Shown one piece after another: positions 42,752 to 46,376 of a stretch of DNA of 46,376 nt. The position numbers and the translations under genes were made by a program. Numbering within the stretch: the stretch's first letter is position 1; every line of letters starts with the position of its first letter. Source of the DNA: Candidatus Phelpsiimicrobium noxiivivens (GTDB lineage Bacteria > Omnitrophota > Gorgyraeia > Velamenicoccales > Velamenicoccaceae); assembly GCA_001873995.1 (NCBI GenBank), contig MNVR01000004.1, positions 1 through 46,376 on the forward strand, written 5' to 3'. Below the pieces are notes generated by a model. It had not been told where the DNA came from. It did not search any database and worked only from the letters and a program-made list of their open reading frames with translations.

Positions 42752-44288
42752 AAAAAGCCTGGATAAACTTATCGCTCTGGGCAAGAAAAAAGGCTACCTG
42801 ACATATGACGAAGTTAACGACGTGCTTCCGGAAGACATCGTCTCAAGCGACGATATTGACGAGATCTTTGAGATGCTTAATGCCGAAGAGATCCAGATAG
42901 TTGATAACGCGCTGACCGAGGATAAGCTGGAAGACTCATCTAAAGCCGAAGAACCGAAAGACTTAGATGAGGTCGAAGACAGGCTCCTGCCTTTAGATGA
43001 CCCTGTCAAGATGTACTTAAAACAAATGGGCAGGATATCGCTTCTTTCGCGCGAAGAAGAACTAAAACTAGCAAAAAAAATAGAAGAGACCGAAAATAAC
43101 TTCCGGCAGCTAGTCTTATCATCAAGATTCGTAAAGAAAGAGATTTGCGCCCTTATCAAAAAAGTTCTTACTAACGAAATACATATAGAGAGCATTGTCA
43201 AAGAGGATATCGCTATACGCCGCGAAAAGACGCTGAAAAAATTCGCCAGAATACTAAAGAGGCTTGCTACAATAAAAAATGATCCTGTCATTTCATCCTA
43301 TTTGTCCGAGCTAAACCTTGCTACCCCTGCCATGGAAGATATCTTCCATAATATGAGCTCCCTGATAAGGCAATTTGACAATTGCGAACGGGAAACAAGA
43401 AGAATAAGAGAAAGAAAAACAAAGGGCGATATCAGGGCCTTAAACAAAAAAAAGAGAAAGATACTGCGCGCCCTTGGCATGCCTTTGTTAAAATTCAAAA
43501 AACAGCTCAAGCTGATCAGGATACGCCACACAAGGTTCCAAAGGGCGAAAAAAACACTTGTAGAAGCGAATTTGAGGCTTGTGGTAAGTATTGCCAAACG
43601 CTACACCAATCGCGGCCTGTCTTTTTTAGACCTTATACAAGAAGGAAACATCGGCCTTATGCGGGCGGTTGAGAAGTTTGAATACCAAAGAGGTTATAAA
43701 TTTTCCACTTATGCCACGTGGTGGATACGACAGGCCATTACGCGCTCTATCGCGGATCAGGCCAGGACCATCCGCATACCCGTGCATATGACGGAAACTA
43801 TCAATAAGATAATCAGGATATCCAGGATATTCGTGCAAGAATACGGCAGAGAGCCATCGCCTGAGGAGATCGCCAGGTCCATGCGCCTGCCGCAGGAAAA
43901 AATAAAAAATATCCTTAAAATAGCCCAGGAACCCATATCTCTCCAAACCCCCATAGGTGATGAAGGTGACACGCATTTCGGAGACTTTATTGAAGATAAA
44001 AAAGCGATCTCGCCTGCCAACGCTACGGTCCACGTTATGCTAAAAGACGAGATGAACTCAGCGCTATCCACGCTGACAGAAAGAGAAAAAAAGATACTTA
44101 TATTAAGGTTCGGTATATCCGACGGCGCGGCAAAGACCTTGGAAGAAGTCGGTAATGTCTTTAAGGTCACCAGGGAACGCGTGCGGCAAATAGAGGCTAA
44201 GGCCCTGCGAAAGTTAAGGCATCCCACGCGCTCAAGGAAGCTAAGGACTTTCCTTGACATGACATTAGCCCACGAAAGAGATTATTAA
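42732..44288 (+). CDS. rpoD: RNA polymerase primary sigma factor (sigma70)
   Basis: A 518-aa sigma70 starting at ATG 42732. AAAGGAG (42717-42723), located inside dnaG, lies 8 nt before the start. Domain order: short region 1.1, region 1.2 ([12 protein letters not shown]), a non-conserved region, region 2 ([23 protein letters not shown], then [18 protein letters not shown] for the -10 element), region 3 ([11 protein letters not shown]), and region 4 with the [20 protein letters not shown] helix-turn-helix for the -35 element. It matches the TATAAT/TTGACA-like promoters seen across this window. Overlap with dnaG suggests coupled expression. Confidence 0.98.
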   Translation: MEKSVIKKSLDKLIALGKKKGYLTYDEVNDVLPEDIVSSDDIDEIFEMLNAEEIQIVDNALTEDKLEDSSKAEEPKDLDEVEDRLLPLDDPVKMYLKQMGRISLLSREEELKLAKKIEETENNFRQLVLSSRFVKKEICALIKKVLTNEIHIESIVKEDIAIRREKTLKKFARILKRLATIKNDPVISSYLSELNLATPAMEDIFHNMSSLIRQFDNCERETRRIRERKTKGDIRALNKKKRKILRALGMPLLKFKKQLKLIRIRHTRFQRAKKTLVEANLRLVVSIAKRYTNRGLSFLDLIQEGNIGLMRAVEKFEYQRGYKFSTYATWWIRQAITRSIADQARTIRIPVHMTETINKIIRISRIFVQEYGREPSPEEIARSMRLPQEKIKNILKIAQEPISLQTPIGDEGDTHFGDFIEDKKAISPANATVHVMLKDEMNSALSTLTEREKKILILRFGISDGAAKTLEEVGNVFKVTRERVRQIEAKALRKLRHPTRSRKLRTFLDMTLAHERDY

Positions 44289-44294
44289 TACTTC

Positions 44295-45035
44295 ATGAAG
44301 CGATACTGGAGGATACTTTTCGCATGTATCCTATTAGGACTTTCTGGCCTGCTTTATCTCTTGCACTTTATCATATTCAAAGATGCTCACCATATATTTA
44401 TCTACCTGCTTGGTGATATAGCGTTCGTCCCCATCAGTGTGCTTATGGTTACATTAGTCTTAGAGCATATACTTGAAATAAAACAAAAAGACGCGCTGAT
44501 GCATAAGCTAAACATGGTGCTTGGTACTTTTTTCAGCGAAGTAGGCAATCCTCTGATAAAACACCTTGCCGCCTTGTTGGAAGATAATCCAGGCCTTCGC
44601 GAAAAACTCATGATAAAGAAAGAATGGGGGCCTAATGATTTTGCCCAGACAAAAAGATCATTGACGCGCTTTTCCTATAATATCCAATGTAAAAAAATAG
44701 CTCTTGTAAGCCTCTGCGCATTTTTGGCTGAAAAAAGGCCTTTTCTTCTAGGCCTCCTTGAAAATCAGAACCTCTTGGAACACGATAAAATAACAGACAT
44801 GCTATGGGCCATATTTCATCTGGCAGATGAACTCATGGCGCGGCGTAATTTGCTCAATTTAACTGAACCTGACATAGAACACCTTTCTTCAGACATCAAG
44901 CGCTCTTATGTTCAGCTAACCCTGCTATGGCTAAACTACATGCAGCACTTAAAGAATGACTATCCTTATCTTTTTTCCCTTGCGCTGCGGACGAACCCTT
45001 TTGATCCTTCTGCCTTAGCTGAGATCGCCGCATGA
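44295..45035 (+). CDS. Hypothetical membrane protein with two N-terminal helices
   Basis: A 246-aa protein I do not recognise. It starts 6 nt after rpoD without a Shine-Dalgarno. Two hydrophobic helices (about residues 8-27 and 33-59) are followed by a soluble, mostly helical cytosolic region rich in Leu, Lys and Asp (LIKHLAALLEDNPGLREKL, LLENQNLLEHDKITDMLW). It has no motif for catalysis. Its stop overlaps the start of the 53-aa protein by ATGA, so they are likely partners. It may be an envelope or signalling adaptor of the local lineage. Confidence 0.75.
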   Translation: MKRYWRILFACILLGLSGLLYLLHFIIFKDAHHIFIYLLGDIAFVPISVLMVTLVLEHILEIKQKDALMHKLNMVLGTFFSEVGNPLIKHLAALLEDNPGLREKLMIKKEWGPNDFAQTKRSLTRFSYNIQCKKIALVSLCAFLAEKRPFLLGLLENQNLLEHDKITDMLWAIFHLADELMARRNLLNLTEPDIEHLSSDIKRSYVQLTLLWLNYMQHLKNDYPYLFSLALRTNPFDPSALAEIAA

Positions 45036-45193
45036 GCGCGCCTATCTGGATATTTTTTAGCGATATCCTGATCGTCATCACGGTCTGGGCCTTTATTCTG
45101 GAATTCAACGGAGGGTTCAACAGGGAAGAGGACCTTGAAAAGATAGCCCACGAAATAATCTTGAACCGATCTAAGCCGCCGCTTCCACGCTAG
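45032..45193 (+). CDS. 53-aa single-pass membrane microprotein
   Basis: A short ORF starting at ATG 45032, which overlaps the previous stop as ATGA, and ending at TAG 45191-45193. It encodes one strongly hydrophobic helix (IWIFFSDILIVITVWAFIL) followed by an acidic then basic tail (REEDLEKIAHEIILNRSKPP). Codon use and coupling look like a real gene, though it is short enough to be missed by length-filtered prediction. It may form a complex with the 246-aa membrane protein before it. No homologous family is recognised. Confidence 0.7.
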   Translation: MSAPIWIFFSDILIVITVWAFILEFNGGFNREEDLEKIAHEIILNRSKPPLPR

Positions 45194-45266
45194 AACCAAT
45201 ACCATTCGCGAAAAAACTAAAATATCAATTGATTTATACTCTGGAAAAGGAGAAAATAAAGCCAAG

Positions 45267-46157
45267 ATGCCTATTGACGCGAATACGGATATAGATCTGG
45301 GCTCACTTCTTGTTGAAAAGAAGATGATCTCTCAGGAAGGCCTGCACAAAGCTATTGAACAACAGAAAATAAAAGGCGGATATTTAAGCCAACATCTTAT
45401 AGAGCTAAAACTCATCAAAGATTTTGACCTCACCAACACCCTCACCTGCCAATACGGTTTTTGTTACTTGCCGCTTAAATCTTACAATATAACCGAAGAT
45501 GCCCTGCGCCTTATGCCTTTCAATATAGCCTGTGACTATTGCGTCATACCTATAGAAAAAAATGACAAACTCCTGACCGTCGTCATGGCGGATCCGCTCA
45601 ATAAAGGCGTTCTTGAGATCTTACGGCAGGTCACGCGCTGCGAGATCGTAGTTTTTATCAGCACGCGCCTTGAGATCAAGGAAATGATAGAAAAATATTA
45701 TGAAAAACCATTTAGAACTTTTCAGTTAGACCGTTTTCAAAATGATCCCATCTTAAGAGACAACCTGACGATCAGGCGCATTTCTAACGGCCTTTACGTA
45801 GGCCCGAACCGCCGCAAGTACAGGCGGTTATATTTAGAACTTGTAGGAGAATATTATTTTTATCCCAACATTATCAAGACTAAAGTCGTCAACCTGAGCA
45901 TGAACGGCGTCCTATTTGAATCAAACAAGGCCATCCCTAAAGGTTTTCAAATGGCCATGAACATCCACATAGATCAATCCAAATTCGTCACAGCGGTCAT
46001 CGAAGTGTGCCGAAGCGAAGCAAAATATATCATAGACAACTCCATGATAAACAGCGAAGACCATGTCTATTACGAAATTGGGACATTTTTTGATTTTCTA
46101 TCTGACGAAAACCAGGACACGCTGGCAGAATTCCTAAAGGCCAGGTTAGATTCCTAA
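45267..46157 (+). CDS. MshEN-PilZ c-di-GMP-binding protein
   Basis: A 296-aa cytosolic protein. Residues about 10-140 form a MshEN/GspE N-terminal-type domain (LGSLLVEKKMISQEGL, LSQHLIELKLIKD, YLPLKSYNI), which in some family members binds c-di-GMP. Residues about 185-290 form a PilZ domain with the RxxxR signature (NRRKYRR) and the NLSMNG (D/NxSxxG) motif that together bind c-di-GMP. It lacks the ATPase of GspE, so it looks like a stand-alone sensor. AAGGAG (45247-45252) is 14 nt from the ATG, a loose fit. A TATACT at 45235-45240 could be a -10, but I see no good -35. Confidence 0.85.
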   Translation: MPIDANTDIDLGSLLVEKKMISQEGLHKAIEQQKIKGGYLSQHLIELKLIKDFDLTNTLTCQYGFCYLPLKSYNITEDALRLMPFNIACDYCVIPIEKNDKLLTVVMADPLNKGVLEILRQVTRCEIVVFISTRLEIKEMIEKYYEKPFRTFQLDRFQNDPILRDNLTIRRISNGLYVGPNRRKYRRLYLELVGEYYFYPNIIKTKVVNLSMNGVLFESNKAIPKGFQMAMNIHIDQSKFVTAVIEVCRSEAKYIIDNSMINSEDHVYYEIGTFFDFLSDENQDTLAEFLKARLDS

Positions 46158-46194
46158 AAATATCCACTCCGTTGCGCCCTCCCTTAATAAAATC

Positions 46195-46223
46195 TTGATT
46201 TTACGATAAGTTCTATATATAAT
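46195..46223 (+). promoter_or_regulatory. Sigma70-type promoter for the tRNA gene
   Basis: TTGATT (46195-46200) and TATAAT (46218-46223) are 17 nt apart, about 48 nt before the tRNA 5' end. No gene other than the tRNA follows in the window. Confidence 0.65.
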
Positions 46224-46271
46224 AATTGTCTGGTGTTATATAAATTTTAAGGCCCATTTTGTGTCAATTTA

Positions 46272-46310
46272 GGGCCCATAGCTCAGTCGGTCAGAGCAGG
46301 TGACTCATAA
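46272..46310 (+). tRNA. tRNA-Met(CAT) 5' half only, interrupted at the anticodon loop
   Basis: The 5' half of an elongator-type tRNA-Met is clear. It has acceptor strand GGGCCCA (46272-46278), D arm GCTC-AGTCGGTCA-GAGC (46281-46297), 5' anticodon stem GGTGA (46299-46303) and loop CTCATAA (46304-46310). The expected TCACC-like 3' stem, variable loop, T arm and acceptor 3' strand are not found in the remaining 66 bases, which are A+T rich. Possible reasons are an intron (group I introns are known in bacterial tRNA anticodon loops), an integrated element, or an assembly artefact. Confidence 0.8.
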
Positions 46311-46376
46311 ACCTATCAAGTCATTTTACACAACTTCTTTATTTTCTATATATTAGCTAATTCATCGACGACAAAG

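Noticed and set aside
45205-45240. Promoter for the MshEN-PilZ gene
   Set aside because: A TATACT is present but no -35-like hexamer lies 16-18 nt upstream.

Overview
The window looks like one contig from an uncultured, probably anaerobic, moderately AT-rich bacterium. The style suggests Omnitrophota or a related PVC-side lineage: dense short-overlap operons, many radical SAM (rSAM) genes, TPR-tailed membrane proteins, and an acyl-CoA dehydrogenase next to a ferredoxin-fused ETF. No rRNA or other definitive marker is present, so this placement is inference; DnaG, RpoD and SMC could be used to test it.

Region 1 (1-22171) is an exceptional accessory locus. Nine genes carry eleven CX3CX2C rSAM motifs. 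Among them are a glycosyltransferase-rSAM-adenylate ligase fusion, a glycosyltransferase-rSAM fusion, and two tandem double-rSAM proteins. They are interleaved with a free glycosyltransferase, a polysaccharide deacetylase-asparagine synthetase fusion, a FemAB/GNAT-type acyltransferase, a DegT-type aminotransferase and an A24 (GxGD) membrane peptidase. Plus-strand genes 1-11017 are coupled by 4-14 bp overlaps and converge, with a 56 bp coding overlap, on a minus-strand operon (19526 to 10962). A divergent promoter pair at 19533-19615 launches that operon leftward. Rightward it launches a UbiU/UbiV-like U32 pair followed by an rSAM protein whose SPASM-like segment is N-terminal. The most economical reading is biosynthesis of a heavily tailored surface glycoconjugate or amino-sugar/peptidyl metabolite. 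No product can be read from sequence alone.

Region 2 (22179-25211) is a glycolysis/secretion block, pgk - tpiA - secG. A four-helix-bundle (S23/IVP family) gene, flanked by inverted arrays of a degenerate 8-nt repeat, sits between pgk and tpiA. A clean intrinsic terminator closes the block.

Region 3 (25223-34702) holds a glutaminase-dead asparagine-synthetase-like protein, a GT-C-like membrane protein with TPRs, a MarC-family protein, glgC, an ArgA-like acetyltransferase, acyl-CoA dehydrogenase, etfB and ferredoxin-etfA. The last three are a candidate flavin-based bifurcating module.

Region 4 (34722-46157) is housekeeping and signalling: smc (short, with a non-canonical hinge), a GAF-GGDEF diguanylate cyclase, CvpA-like, NIF3-like, dnaG, rpoD, two small membrane proteins (one only 53 aa) and a MshEN-PilZ protein. 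The last could read the c-di-GMP made by the cyclase.

The window ends in the 5' half of a tRNA-Met(CAT) that stops being tRNA at the anticodon loop.

Two themes cut across the window. Several promoters place the -10 box 6-12 nt before the ATG with no Shine-Dalgarno (leaderless-type), whereas pgk and cvpA have about 30-nt leaders with Shine-Dalgarno motifs. A 40-nt structured repeat occurs upstream of both smc and cvpA.
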